This document shows, piece after piece, positions 25,308 through 33,744 of a stretch of DNA of 39,317 nucleotides. This DNA is from Chloroflexota bacterium (GTDB lineage: Bacteria; Chloroflexota; Anaerolineae; CG2-30-64-16). A program made the translations under genes and the position numbers. Each line of letters begins with the position of its first letter. Within the stretch, counting starts at the first letter, position 1. The notes under the pieces were generated by a model. That model saw only the letters and a program-made list of their open reading frames with translations. It searched no databases and was not told where the DNA came from. Location: NCBI GenBank assembly GCA_029555885.1, contig JAKPQT010000169.1:1-39317 (forward strand). Reading direction: 5' to 3'.

Positions 25308-27410
25308 ATGAGACCTCTCTTGCCTGTGGCCCCGAGGCCCTTTGTTGCGACCCTGGTCGCCTGCCTGCTGCTGCTCGTGGCCTGTCCAGGTCCACAGCTC
25401 GCGCTGCCTGCTCCGGAGCCATCCTTGCCGCCGGTGCGCGACTACTGGCCGACCGAAGGTTGGCGCAGCGACGCGTCTGGCAACCACGGCCTCGATGAGG
25501 CAAAGCTGGCCGGGATACGGGCGCAGATCAAGCAGGAATTGCCCTTCCTAGACAGCCTGCTGATTGTCAAAGATGGCTACCTGGTCTTCGAGGAATACTT
25601 CAACGGGTATGACGCGGATGGCCTGCATCATGTCGCATCGGTGACGAAGAGCTTCACGTCGGCGCTGGTAGGAATGGCCCAGGCGGAGGGTATCATTCCC
25701 GACCTGGATGTTACGCTCGGCGGCGAGTTGCGTGAGCACTTCGCCGGCATGCTCCAACGGGATCAACGAAATATCTCGCTGCGCCATCTCCTGCAGATGC
25801 GTTCGGGCCTGGCCTTCGACGAGGAAGCGCTGTATGAAGAGGCTGCCGCGCTTTGGGCGACACAGGGCTATGACGCGGCTCTGGCGACCTACACGAGTCG
25901 AGACCTGACCGGCTTTGCGCTGGGGCACGCCATGGCTCACCGGCCCGGCCAGGCCTGGAGCTACAGCACGGTCGATTCGCAGTTGTTGTCGGTGGCCTTC
26001 CGGGCGCTGACCGGGCAGTCGCTCGAAGCCTATGCCAGCGAGCGGCTCTTCCCCGTGTTGGGTATTACCGATTGGCGCTGGCTGGCTGATGTCGGCGGTG
26101 TATCGGTAGGTGGCATGGGCCTGGAGTTGACCCCACGGGACATGGCAAAACTCGGCTTCCTCTATCTCAACCGTGGGACATGGGACGGCCAGGAATTGCT
26201 GCCGCCGGACTGGGTGCGGCTGACCACCGCACCCCAGGGCAGCGGCGTCAACGCCTGGTCAGGGCAGACCGTGCCCATTGAATGGTATGGCATGCAGTGG
26301 TGGACCTGGAAACCGGAGTTGTTTGCTGGTCAGAGGGCGATTGCGGCGCAGGGTTACGGCGGGCAGCATGTGATCCTGCTCCCTGCCCTGGACATGATCG
26401 TCGTTTCCACCGCTAACCCAGCGGTTGCTCCTGATGTAGCTGAAGATCAGGGGAATCGCATCTACAGCCTGGTCAAATATGATATCTTGCCAGCCGTCAC
26501 CTCTGAACCCGTTGCGGATCCATTCTGGGCCGTGCCCGCTGCGCCGCCGCTGCCCACGCATGCACTTTACACGGCCAACGCCAACGGCCGCGGCCGCCGC
26601 GCGCTGCTGGAGGATCCGGCGGTTTCGTTCTGGGGCCCGGCCTGGTCACCCGACGGCACCCAGGTTGTCTTCTCCAAGGCGGTCCCGGCCATCGTGTCGC
26701 CTGGAAGCAACCCCGCCGAATTGTACATCGCCAACAGCGACGGGACGAACCTGCGCCAGCTCACAGACAATGGCCGTAACAACTACTTGCCGGCATGGGC
26801 GCCGGATGGGCGCCGGATTGCCTATATTTCCGGCGGCCAGGGTGGGCTGAGCTCTCACGAGGTCTACGTCATCAACGCGGACGGCAGCGGGGACACGCGG
26901 CTGACCGACAACGCGGTGCAGGAGTATGGTGTAGCGTGGTCGCCGGACAGCCAGGCCATTGCCTTTGGCACGCAGCGCGAAGGGGCCTGGCGCATCTACA
27001 CCATGCGCCCTGACGGAAGCGAGCAGCGTTCGCTGCCCACGCCGGCCGAGGGCAACTCCCCCTCGTGGTCGCCGGACGGCAAAACGATCACGTTCATGTC
27101 GGAGTCCAGCGGCAATGCCGATATCTTCGTAATGGATGCCGATGGCGCGAACCAGCGGCTCCTGATCGGCGGCGAGGCCTGGGATTACCTGCCGCGCTGG
27201 TCGCCCGATGGCAGCCGCATTGCTTTCGCCTCCACTCGTGACGGCACTGCCGCGATCTATACAATATCCGTCGACGGCAGCGATGTCAGACGCGTTAGCG
27301 GACGGGGCCTGGTCGCGGACGTGGCATCGTGGTCTCCTGACGGCGTGCAACTGCTTTTTCATGGCCTGGCCGAGACTGAAGGCGGCCTGTTCGGTTGGCT
27401 CAAGAGGTGA
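25308..27410 (+). CDS. Lipoprotein: beta-lactamase-fold serine hydrolase fused to TolB-like beta-propeller
   Basis: 700 residues from ATG 25308 (AAGGAG upstream). A signal peptide with lipobox LVAC (Cys26) anchors it outside the membrane. Residues about 60-390 are a class C beta-lactamase/6-aminohexanoate-dimer-hydrolase-like domain. It has SVTK (Ser111, Lys114), a Tyr219 motif in WSYSTVDSQLLS, and GGQHVILLP near the third active-site element. Residues about 410-700 hold six PD40/TolB-type blades, each with a [ASR]W[SA]PDG/S core. The propeller may position the esterase or peptidase on a polymer or partner. It follows the kinase-like gene closely, which may mean a shared transcript. Confidence 0.88.
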   Translation: MRPLLPVAPRPFVATLVACLLLLVACPGPQLALPAPEPSLPPVRDYWPTEGWRSDASGNHGLDEAKLAGIRAQIKQELPFLDSLLIVKDGYLVFEEYFNGYDADGLHHVASVTKSFTSALVGMAQAEGIIPDLDVTLGGELREHFAGMLQRDQRNISLRHLLQMRSGLAFDEEALYEEAAALWATQGYDAALATYTSRDLTGFALGHAMAHRPGQAWSYSTVDSQLLSVAFRALTGQSLEAYASERLFPVLGITDWRWLADVGGVSVGGMGLELTPRDMAKLGFLYLNRGTWDGQELLPPDWVRLTTAPQGSGVNAWSGQTVPIEWYGMQWWTWKPELFAGQRAIAAQGYGGQHVILLPALDMIVVSTANPAVAPDVAEDQGNRIYSLVKYDILPAVTSEPVADPFWAVPAAPPLPTHALYTANANGRGRRALLEDPAVSFWGPAWSPDGTQVVFSKAVPAIVSPGSNPAELYIANSDGTNLRQLTDNGRNNYLPAWAPDGRRIAYISGGQGGLSSHEVYVINADGSGDTRLTDNAVQEYGVAWSPDSQAIAFGTQREGAWRIYTMRPDGSEQRSLPTPAEGNSPSWSPDGKTITFMSESSGNADIFVMDADGANQRLLIGGEAWDYLPRWSPDGSRIAFASTRDGTAAIYTISVDGSDVRRVSGRGLVADVASWSPDGVQLLFHGLAETEGGLFGWLKR

Positions 27411-27498
27411 AGCCGCGCGGTTTGTGAACATTCCCGCCTGCGGGTGTAGAATAGGCCGAGCCAGATTGTCCTGGTCATCACATCCACAGGAGGCATTC

Positions 27499-28260
27499 AT
27501 GCCCGCCCCAATTGCATTGCAGCTCTATACGATCCGTGACGTGCTCAGCGCCGGCTACGAGGCCGGGATTCGCAAGGTGGCCGAGATGGGCTATGTCGGC
27601 GTCGAAGCCGCTGGCTTTCCCGGCACGACCCCCCAGGAGGCCGCGAAGCTGTTTCGCGAGCTCGGTCTGACTGCCTGCGGTGCGCATCTGCCCATTCCCA
27701 TCGGCGAGAAGAAGAACGAGGTGCTGGATACTGCCGCCGCGCTCGGCGTGCCTTACACTGTGGTCGCCTGGCAGCCGCCCGAGTTCTTCACCACCGTGGA
27801 CGGCATCCGCCGCGTCTGCGACATGCTGAACGAGGGCAGCGAAGTTGCAAAGGCCAACGGCCTGCGGCTCGGCTATCACAACCACTGGGCCGAATGCGGC
27901 ATGGTCGAGGGTCGCCCGGCCATCGATTACATGGCGGAGTTCCTCGCGCCGGAGGTCTTCTTCGAGCTGGACACCTACTGGGCCAAGACCGCGGGCCTCG
28001 ACCCCGCGGAGGTGCTGCGCAAGCTGGGCAGCCGCGTACCGCTCGTTCACATCAAGGACGGCCCGGCAGTCAAGGACCAGCCGATGACCGCGGTGGGCGA
28101 GGGCATCATCGACTGGGCGCCGGTCATCCGCGCGTGCGCAGACACGGCTGAGTGGCTGATCGTCGAGCAGGATCGCTCCGCGAAGCCCGATATGATGGCC
28201 GAGGCGCAGGCGAGCTACAGTTACCTGGTCGGAAAGGGCTACGCACATGGCAAGCGCTAG
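27499..28260 (+). CDS. Sugar phosphate isomerase/epimerase (xylose isomerase-like TIM barrel)
   Basis: 253 residues from ATG 27499 with AGGAGG upstream. The AP-endonuclease-2/xylose-isomerase-like barrel shows ALQLYTIRDVL at the start, GLRLGYHNHWAE (metal His), FFELDTYWA, VPLVHIKDG, and LIVEQD near the end, the usual metal-ligand strand ends. Such enzymes isomerise or epimerise sugars and inosose compounds. Its last 14 bp overlap the following Gfo/Idh/MocA gene, a pairing common in pathways that oxidise and rearrange sugars or inositols. The actual substrate is not shown. Confidence 0.9.
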   Translation: MPAPIALQLYTIRDVLSAGYEAGIRKVAEMGYVGVEAAGFPGTTPQEAAKLFRELGLTACGAHLPIPIGEKKNEVLDTAAALGVPYTVVAWQPPEFFTTVDGIRRVCDMLNEGSEVAKANGLRLGYHNHWAECGMVEGRPAIDYMAEFLAPEVFFELDTYWAKTAGLDPAEVLRKLGSRVPLVHIKDGPAVKDQPMTAVGEGIIDWAPVIRACADTAEWLIVEQDRSAKPDMMAEAQASYSYLVGKGYAHGKR

Positions 28261-29365
28261 TCCGGCAGGGGGTGTGACCCGCGTCGGCATCATCGGCTGC
28301 GGGAATATCAGCAACATCTACCTGAAGAACACGGCGCAGTTGCCCGGTCTCAAGCTGATCGCATGCGCCGATCTCGTGATGGAGCGGGCGGAGGCCAAGG
28401 CGCAGGAGCACGGCATCCGCGCGATGACTGTCGAGGACCTGATCGCCTCCCCCGATATCGACATGATCGTGAACCTGACCATCCCCGCGGCGCACGCGCC
28501 TGTCAACCTGGCCGCGCTCCATTCGGGCAAGCACGTCTACACGGAGAAGCCGCTCGCGACGACCCGCGCGGACGGGCAGCGCACGGTGGAGCTGGCGGTC
28601 GAGAAGGGGCTGCGCGTGGGCAGCGCGCCCGACACGTTCCTCGGCGCGGGCCTGCAGACCTGCCGCAAGCTCATCGACGACGGCGCGATCGGCGTGCCGG
28701 TCGCCGCGGTGGCATTTATGGCCGGGCACGGGCCGGAGGGCTGGCATCCTGACCCGGACTTCTTCTACAAGCCGGGCGCCGGCCCCATGTTCGACATGGG
28801 CCCGTACTACCTGACCGCGTTGGTCAGCCTGCTCGGCCCGGTCGTGCGCGTGACCGGCTCCACGCGCATCTCGTTCCCGGAGCGGCTCATCACGGCCCCC
28901 GCGCGCAGCGGGCAGAAGATCACGGTCGAGACGCCCACCCACCTGGCCGGCGTGCTGGATTTTGCATCCGGCGCGGTGGCCTCGATGATCACCAGCTTCG
29001 ACGTCTGGGCGCACAACCTCCCGCGCATCGAGATCTACGGCTCGGAGGGCTCGCTGCAGGTGCCGGACCCGAACACCTTCGGCGGCCCGGTGCGCCTCCG
29101 CCTGGCGGGCGAGAAGGAATGGCGCGATGTCGAGCTGACGCACGGATACGACGTCAACAGCCGCGGCCTCGGCGCGGCGGACATGGCACTGGCCGTCAGC
29201 CAGGGCCGGCCGCAGCGGGCGAGCGGTGACCTGGCGATGCACGTGCTCGACCTGATGTGCTCGTTCCAGGAGGCCTCGGAGTCGGAGCGGCACGTGCGCG
29301 TCGCGACGACCTGCGAACGCCCTGAGCCCCTGCCCGCGGGGCTTAAGTGGGGCGAGTTGGCATAA
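28247..29365 (+). CDS. Gfo/Idh/MocA-family oxidoreductase
   Basis: 372 residues. The N-terminal Rossmann motif is VGIIGCGNISN and the signature EKP motif is HVYTEKPLATT. The C-terminal substrate domain contains GAGPMFDMGPYYLTALVSLLG and IEIYGSEGSLQVPDPNTFGG. It is an NAD(P)-dependent sugar or inositol dehydrogenase. Its start overlaps the isomerase/epimerase stop by 14 bp, so the two are translationally coupled and probably act in one pathway. A strong hairpin lies just after its stop codon. Confidence 0.92.
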   Translation: MASASPAGGVTRVGIIGCGNISNIYLKNTAQLPGLKLIACADLVMERAEAKAQEHGIRAMTVEDLIASPDIDMIVNLTIPAAHAPVNLAALHSGKHVYTEKPLATTRADGQRTVELAVEKGLRVGSAPDTFLGAGLQTCRKLIDDGAIGVPVAAVAFMAGHGPEGWHPDPDFFYKPGAGPMFDMGPYYLTALVSLLGPVVRVTGSTRISFPERLITAPARSGQKITVETPTHLAGVLDFASGAVASMITSFDVWAHNLPRIEIYGSEGSLQVPDPNTFGGPVRLRLAGEKEWRDVELTHGYDVNSRGLGAADMALAVSQGRPQRASGDLAMHVLDLMCSFQEASESERHVRVATTCERPEPLPAGLKWGELA

Positions 29366-29379
29366 CGCGAAAGACCCAG

Positions 29380-29414
29380 CAGAGACCTGTTTTCTGCCAG
29401 AAAGCAGGTCTCTG
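29380..29414. terminator. Strong hairpin after the dehydrogenase gene
   Basis: CAGAGACCTGTTTTCTG and CAGAAAGCAGGTCTCTG form a 17-bp stem with one G-T pair around a single base, starting 15 bp after the stop codon. There is no downstream T-run. It probably ends or stabilises the upstream transcript. Confidence 0.5.
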
Positions 29415-29428
29415 ACGGCACGAATCAC

Positions 29429-29956
29429 ATGCCCCTTGAACTCCTGACCCTCTCCTCCCACGGCATGACCCGCGCGCAGACCGCCGCGGTTGTCGCGCTC
29501 TGCTCCGAAGTCTTCGAGCTGGACTACAGCTACTACCTGAACCTTGCGCCGGACCGCATCCACGTGCTTGGCTACGACGACGGCCGGCTGGTCAGCCACG
29601 CGCTGTGGCTGGACCGGCCGCTGCGCGTCGGCGACGGGCCGTGGCGGATGTGTGCGTACGTGGAAGGTGTCGCGACGCACGCCGATTACCGCCGCCGGGG
29701 GTACGGTGCGGCGGTCATGGCCGCGCTCCAGGCGCAGATCGGCGGTTATGCGTTCGGCGCGCTCTCGCCCGCAGTGGAGCCGTGGTATGTGAAGCTGGGA
29801 TGGGAGCGGTGGCAGGGGCCGCTTTACATCGTGAAGGACGGCGCGCGGGAAAGCACGCCGGAGGAAACGGTGCTGATCTATCGCACGCCGTTGACAGGAG
29901 AAATCGACCTCCACGCCCCTCTGACAGGGGCATGGAGGCCGTTTGAGCCGTGGTGA
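29429..29956 (+). CDS. GNAT acetyltransferase resembling aminoglycoside 2'-N-acetyltransferase AAC(2')-I
   Basis: 175 residues. The acetyl-CoA motif is VEGVATHADYRRRGYGAAVM, matching the VEGVAVxxxxRxxG arrangement I recall for AAC(2')-I. Other AAC(2')-like features are YDDGRLVSHALWLDRPL, a FGALSP segment followed by YVKLGWERWQGP, STPEETVLIYRTP, and the Trp-ending tail GAWRPFEPW. The length fits (about 180-190). Whether it acetylates aminoglycosides or a cell-envelope precursor is unknown. No Shine-Dalgarno site is obvious, and the gene stands alone between a hairpin and a repeat. Confidence 0.8.
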   Translation: MPLELLTLSSHGMTRAQTAAVVALCSEVFELDYSYYLNLAPDRIHVLGYDDGRLVSHALWLDRPLRVGDGPWRMCAYVEGVATHADYRRRGYGAAVMAALQAQIGGYAFGALSPAVEPWYVKLGWERWQGPLYIVKDGARESTPEETVLIYRTPLTGEIDLHAPLTGAWRPFEPW

Positions 29957-29963
29957 TGGACGG

Positions 29964-30074
29964 CGGTTGCAGGTCTGAAGGTTGAAAGTTACAGGTTACC
30001 TACAGGTTACCGAATAGCAGGTCAGCCGATGCGGCCTCTCAACTTTCAACTTTCGAACCTGCAACCTTCAACCG
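29964..30074. repeat. GTTGCAGGTTG inverted repeat, family B copy 2
   Basis: Left GGTTGCAGGTCTGAAGGTTG with AAAGTTACAGGTTACC, and right CAACTTTCAACTTTCGAACC with TGCAACCTTCAACCG. A short direct repeat, TACAGGTTACC, occurs twice. It lies between the convergent acetyltransferase and isomerase genes, ending at the isomerase stop codon. Confidence 0.75.
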
Positions 30075-31505
30075 TTAACTGTGTCGATAGACGTCCCACT
30101 CCAGGTACTTGCCCAGGGCCTCTTCCACGGCGTCCGCGCATTGCGACAGGTTGATCGCGGCGTGATGCTCGAAGCCGTTCTCGCAGATGTAGCGCAGCAG
30201 CGTCTGCAAGTCGGGGATGCGCGCGACGCCGAAGCCGCCAAAGGTGGAGAGCGGGTCGTTGGTCAGTTCACCCTCGCCCACGTACGCGCTGATGAGCCCG
30301 TTGTAGTCATCGGTCGAGACGCGGCAGTAAGTGAACGGCTCCGCCTTGACCCGACCTACCACCGTGCCGAAGGTGTTCTCCTTGCCGACCGTGCCCGCGA
30401 TGATCGCCTGGTAATCCATCACCATGATATCGTCAGGCCGGATCGACTCGGTCTTGAACACATCCTTGGGCAGGTTGGAGCAGTGGAATACCACGCACTT
30501 GTCGGGATCTTCGCCGTAGTTGTTGTTCCAGTCCACCAGCGCGCTGGGCCGTTGTGAGGCCAGGGCCATCGCATACATGCCGATGACTCCTGCGATGTCC
30601 GTCTCGCAGGCCGAGGGCAGCAAGTCATTGCTCATGATGGACATGAGCGTGCAGGGCACGACCCCGTAGAACTCCTCCATCGCGGTCCAGCACTGGAGCG
30701 CGCTGGCGACCAGCCGGTTCTCGGCCATCCAGTCATCGATGACCACGCCCAGGCGCGCCATCTTCAGCACGGCCTCCGCGGGCGTCTCGCGCGTCGGCAC
30801 ATACGCCCGAATCTTGTCGGTCATCGCAACGACCTTCGGGTCCTGCGCGCTGAGCTTCAGCGCCTTGCCGAACATCTCCGACAGGTCCACCGTCTCGACC
30901 GAGATGCCGGTGCGTTCGAGCAGCTTCTCGGAGAAGCGCACGGTGTTGAACGCCGCGGGCCGCGCGCCGATGACGCCCACGCGTGCGCCCTTCAGCCCGG
31001 CCACCGTCCGGCAGGTGGCGACAAAGCGGTGCAGGTCGGCGCGGAAGTCTGCGCTGGTCGGGTCCATGGTGTGTCGGGTGGTCAGCGTGTACTTGATGCC
31101 GTACTGGTGCAGGTTATTGCAGCATGACATCTTACCGCAGAACGAGTCGCGGCGGTTCTCAATGGTCATTTTGTCCGGCTCATCCGGGGTGGCCTGGATG
31201 AGGACCGGCACGTCTAGCCCGGACCACCGAAGCGCGTTCGCGATAGCCTTTTCTTCGCCGAAGTTGGGCAGGGTGACGAGGACACCGATGATGTCGTCGC
31301 GGTGCGCCTTGAACAGGTCTGCGCACTTCTGCGAATCGGCGTGTGTGACGATGCTGCCGTACTTGGTGTCTTCAGGGGTAAGTGCGACCGCGTTGATGCC
31401 TTCCTCGGCCAGCACCTGGAGGATCGTCTTGCGGCCCGAATCGGCCAGGTGCGCGGGGAAGAAGCCGCGATTGCCGACGATAACGCCGAGCGTGGGTGTC
31501 TTCAT
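30075..31505 (-). CDS. L-fucose/L-arabinose isomerase-family protein
   Basis: 476 residues, an FucI/AraA-like fold. Probable metal ligands are Glu301 (ACETDIAG), Asp325 (LVDWNNNYG) and His447/448 (FEHHAAIN). The Glu-Asp spacing of 24 matches that in E. coli FucI as I recall it. Other conserved stretches are MEEFYGVVPC and SFCGKMSCCNNLHQYG. It should interconvert an aldose and ketose in the cytoplasm, but the sugar is unclear and the protein is shorter than FucI (about 590). ATG 31505 has AAGGAG upstream. It lies 44 bp after a LacI-type regulator gene on the same strand, probably its autogenous controller. Confidence 0.85.
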   Translation of the reverse strand: MKTPTLGVIVGNRGFFPAHLADSGRKTILQVLAEEGINAVALTPEDTKYGSIVTHADSQKCADLFKAHRDDIIGVLVTLPNFGEEKAIANALRWSGLDVPVLIQATPDEPDKMTIENRRDSFCGKMSCCNNLHQYGIKYTLTTRHTMDPTSADFRADLHRFVATCRTVAGLKGARVGVIGARPAAFNTVRFSEKLLERTGISVETVDLSEMFGKALKLSAQDPKVVAMTDKIRAYVPTRETPAEAVLKMARLGVVIDDWMAENRLVASALQCWTAMEEFYGVVPCTLMSIMSNDLLPSACETDIAGVIGMYAMALASQRPSALVDWNNNYGEDPDKCVVFHCSNLPKDVFKTESIRPDDIMVMDYQAIIAGTVGKENTFGTVVGRVKAEPFTYCRVSTDDYNGLISAYVGEGELTNDPLSTFGGFGVARIPDLQTLLRYICENGFEHHAAINLSQCADAVEEALGKYLEWDVYRHS

Positions 31506-31549
31506 GGTGTCTCCTTATATCAGGGTATGATTACATGGCGCTTTGGGGG

Positions 31550-32608
31550 CTACAGTCCTTCGCATGGTGCGCGTTGGACGTCCGGCTCGACCTTGACCGA
31601 GCTCTCGCGCACGATGAGTTCCGGGCTCAGGCACAATACAGGCTGTTCTTGCGGTGCTTTGCCTGCCGCGCGCTCCTTCATCATCTCGTTGAGCAGGGTG
31701 ACTGCGTGCCGGCCCAAGTCGAGCAGCGGCTGGTGCATGGTGGTGAGCGGCGGCCAGAAGCACGTGGACTCCGGCAGATTGTCGAAGCCTACTACGGCCA
31801 GGTCCTCCGGCACCTTGCGCGCAGACAGGTGCGCCGTGCGCAGCGCGCCGAGCGCCATCTGATCGTTCGAAACGAAGACGGCGTCCAGCTCCGGCACGCG
31901 CGACAGCAGGCAGCGCAGCCCATCCTCGCCGCTTGCGGTGGACCAGTTGCCGACTGCAACGAGCGAGCCATCGGCGCACAGCCCGGCCGCGTTCATGGCC
32001 TCCTGCCAGCCGGCCTGCCGCTCACGCGCTTCCCACCAGTCGAGCGGGCCGGTAATCAGGCCGATGGTGCGGCGGCCCTGGCCGATGAGGTGCTCGACGG
32101 CCAGCCGCGCGCCGCCCCGGTTGTCGATGGAGATGCTGGTCATGCCGGGACGCGGGGCCATATTGATGAAGACGATGGGGGGCAGCTTGACCAGGTGCTC
32201 AGGCACGATGCGGGTGCGGTTGTCGCCGATCTCGGGCGCGGCCCAGATGATCCCGTCCACCTGGCGGCCGGCGAGCGCGCCCAGGGCGCGTTCTGCCTCC
32301 AGCGGGTCGGACCAGTGAATCAATCGCAGCAGGAGCGAATAGCCTGTCTCGCTTGCCGCGCGCTCGATCCCGACCACGATCTGCGACGGGCCGAAATAGT
32401 CCAGCCCGGACGCAACGACCGCAATCGTTTCGCTGCGGCGGTTGATCAGGCTGCGCGCCAGGACGTTGGGTTGGTAGCCGAGTTCCTCGATTACTTGCAA
32501 GACACGGGCGCGGGTGGCGGCGGAGACGGGACGTTTTCCGGTAAGTACATTGGAAACGGTCCCAGGCGAAACGTTTGCCCTGCTTGCGACATCTTTGACG
32601 GTGGGCAT
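31550..32608 (-). CDS. LacI-family transcriptional regulator
   Basis: 352 residues. The N-terminal LacI HTH is TVKDVASRANVSPGTVSNVL (3-22), with the hinge helix ELGYQPNVLARSL. The periplasmic-binding-protein-like core includes GRRTIGLITGP, DAVFVSNDQMALGAL and DLAVVGFDNLPES. ATG 32608 follows the family start; a consensus promoter lies 24-51 bp upstream. It probably represses the isomerase gene directly downstream and perhaps the divergent MocA-like gene. A 10-bp palindrome, ATAAGCTTAT (32687-32696), is a possible operator in the divergent region. Confidence 0.94.
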   Translation of the reverse strand: MPTVKDVASRANVSPGTVSNVLTGKRPVSAATRARVLQVIEELGYQPNVLARSLINRRSETIAVVASGLDYFGPSQIVVGIERAASETGYSLLLRLIHWSDPLEAERALGALAGRQVDGIIWAAPEIGDNRTRIVPEHLVKLPPIVFINMAPRPGMTSISIDNRGGARLAVEHLIGQGRRTIGLITGPLDWWEARERQAGWQEAMNAAGLCADGSLVAVGNWSTASGEDGLRCLLSRVPELDAVFVSNDQMALGALRTAHLSARKVPEDLAVVGFDNLPESTCFWPPLTTMHQPLLDLGRHAVTLLNEMMKERAAGKAPQEQPVLCLSPELIVRESSVKVEPDVQRAPCEGL

Positions 32609-32631
32609 GGTGGCGAACCTCGTTGAGCGGC

Positions 32632-32659
32632 AGTATAGCAAAACCTTTTAAGTTGTCAA
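32632..32659 (-). promoter_or_regulatory. Sigma-70 promoter of the lacI-type gene
   Basis: On the minus strand, TTGACA (32659-32654, perfect), a 16-bp spacer and TATACT (32637-32632). It would drive the regulator and isomerase genes from a start near 32625. Confidence 0.75.
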
Positions 32660-32714
32660 AATCCTATTGTGATATGATAGACACCTATAAGCTTATGAAC
32701 ACGGAGGACGCTTG

Positions 32715-33725
32715 ATGGATACCCTCAAAGTTGCCATTGTCGGGATAGGTCGCGTTGCTGAGGCCAGCTACCTGCCATGTCTTGCCCAGGAGCCCAACGT
32801 GGACTTAGCCTATTATAACCGAACTCCCGCGCGTGCAACAGCCTGCGCCGAACGCTTCGGTGGCCAAGTGTTCGGCTCCCCGGCGGAGCTGGTCGCCTGG
32901 GGCCCAGACACCGTCTTCATCCTCACGCGCGAAATGGATCGGTGCGACGCGGCGATGGCCGTGCTGGAGCATAACCCCCAGCGCTTGTTCCTGGAAAAGC
33001 CGCTCTGTGCGCGGCACGGACAGGAGACCGTCAGCGAGCAGGACTTCATCGAAGGTCGCACGCTGCTGCAGGAGGCGGCAAGGCGCGGCTGCGAGACCGC
33101 CATGATCTTCAACTACCGGTTCTACGACCACACGCTGCTTGCCCGCCAGATTGCTGCGGAACGCGACTTCGGCAGTGTCATCAACATTGCGGCCGTGGCC
33201 CACTACGCCTGCTGGAGCCACACCATCGACCTGATCCACCACTTCGCCGGGCCTATCGCGGAGGTCAATGCGCAGGAAGGGACGACGGTGCGCGGCGCGC
33301 GCGAACTCGGCCTGAGTGCGCCGGACCTTGCCGCCTCGTTCATCACGGAGGCGGGTGCAGTGGGCACGCTGCTCGGCAGCGCGGGCGTACCCTGGGAGTC
33401 GGCCCTCTACGAGCTGTCGGTCAACTACGAACGCGGGCGCATCCGGATGCAGGACCTTGACGGCGACCTGGAGGTGATGGATGCCCGCCGTGGGAGTCAG
33501 GAGCGGTACAGCATCCTGCGCGGCAAGTCGCGCTGGGACCAGTACCACGCATCCTTCGCGAAGTCGATTCGCGCCTACCTGGCGTCGATCCGGGAGGGCA
33601 CGCCGCCGCCGGTGCCCGGCCTGGCCGGGCTGCTGGAGCTGCAGGTGGAAGCGGGCTTGCGCCGCTCGATCACAGAAGGCCGCCCCGTCCGTCTGGCCGA
33701 AGAACTGCCGCTGGATGGCGCTTGA
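32715..33725 (+). CDS. Gfo/Idh/MocA-family oxidoreductase (divergent from LacI regulator)
   Basis: 336 residues. The Rossmann motif is VAIVGIGRVAEASYLP and the EKP motif LFLEKPLCARHG. Further signatures are MIFNYRFYDHTLLARQI and HTIDLIHHFAG. It is an NAD(P)-dependent dehydrogenase, probably for a sugar or uronate-type substrate, with its closest context the L-fucose-isomerase-like pathway across the divergent promoter region. ATG 32715 is chosen because GGAGG is 7 nt upstream; TTG 32712 is an alternative. The C-terminal half is less canonical than in the 28247-29365 enzyme. Confidence 0.88.
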   Translation: MDTLKVAIVGIGRVAEASYLPCLAQEPNVDLAYYNRTPARATACAERFGGQVFGSPAELVAWGPDTVFILTREMDRCDAAMAVLEHNPQRLFLEKPLCARHGQETVSEQDFIEGRTLLQEAARRGCETAMIFNYRFYDHTLLARQIAAERDFGSVINIAAVAHYACWSHTIDLIHHFAGPIAEVNAQEGTTVRGARELGLSAPDLAASFITEAGAVGTLLGSAGVPWESALYELSVNYERGRIRMQDLDGDLEVMDARRGSQERYSILRGKSRWDQYHASFAKSIRAYLASIREGTPPPVPGLAGLLELQVEAGLRRSITEGRPVRLAEELPLDGA

Positions 33726-33744
33726 GAGTAACCTGAGCCGGAAA

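Noticed and set aside
28124..29914. 596-codon open frame on the minus strand opposite the MocA and acetyltransferase genes
   Set aside because: It is rich in Arg, Val, His and Asp with no motifs, and mirrors codon bias of the well-supported plus-strand genes. It also ignores the strong hairpin and gene boundaries.
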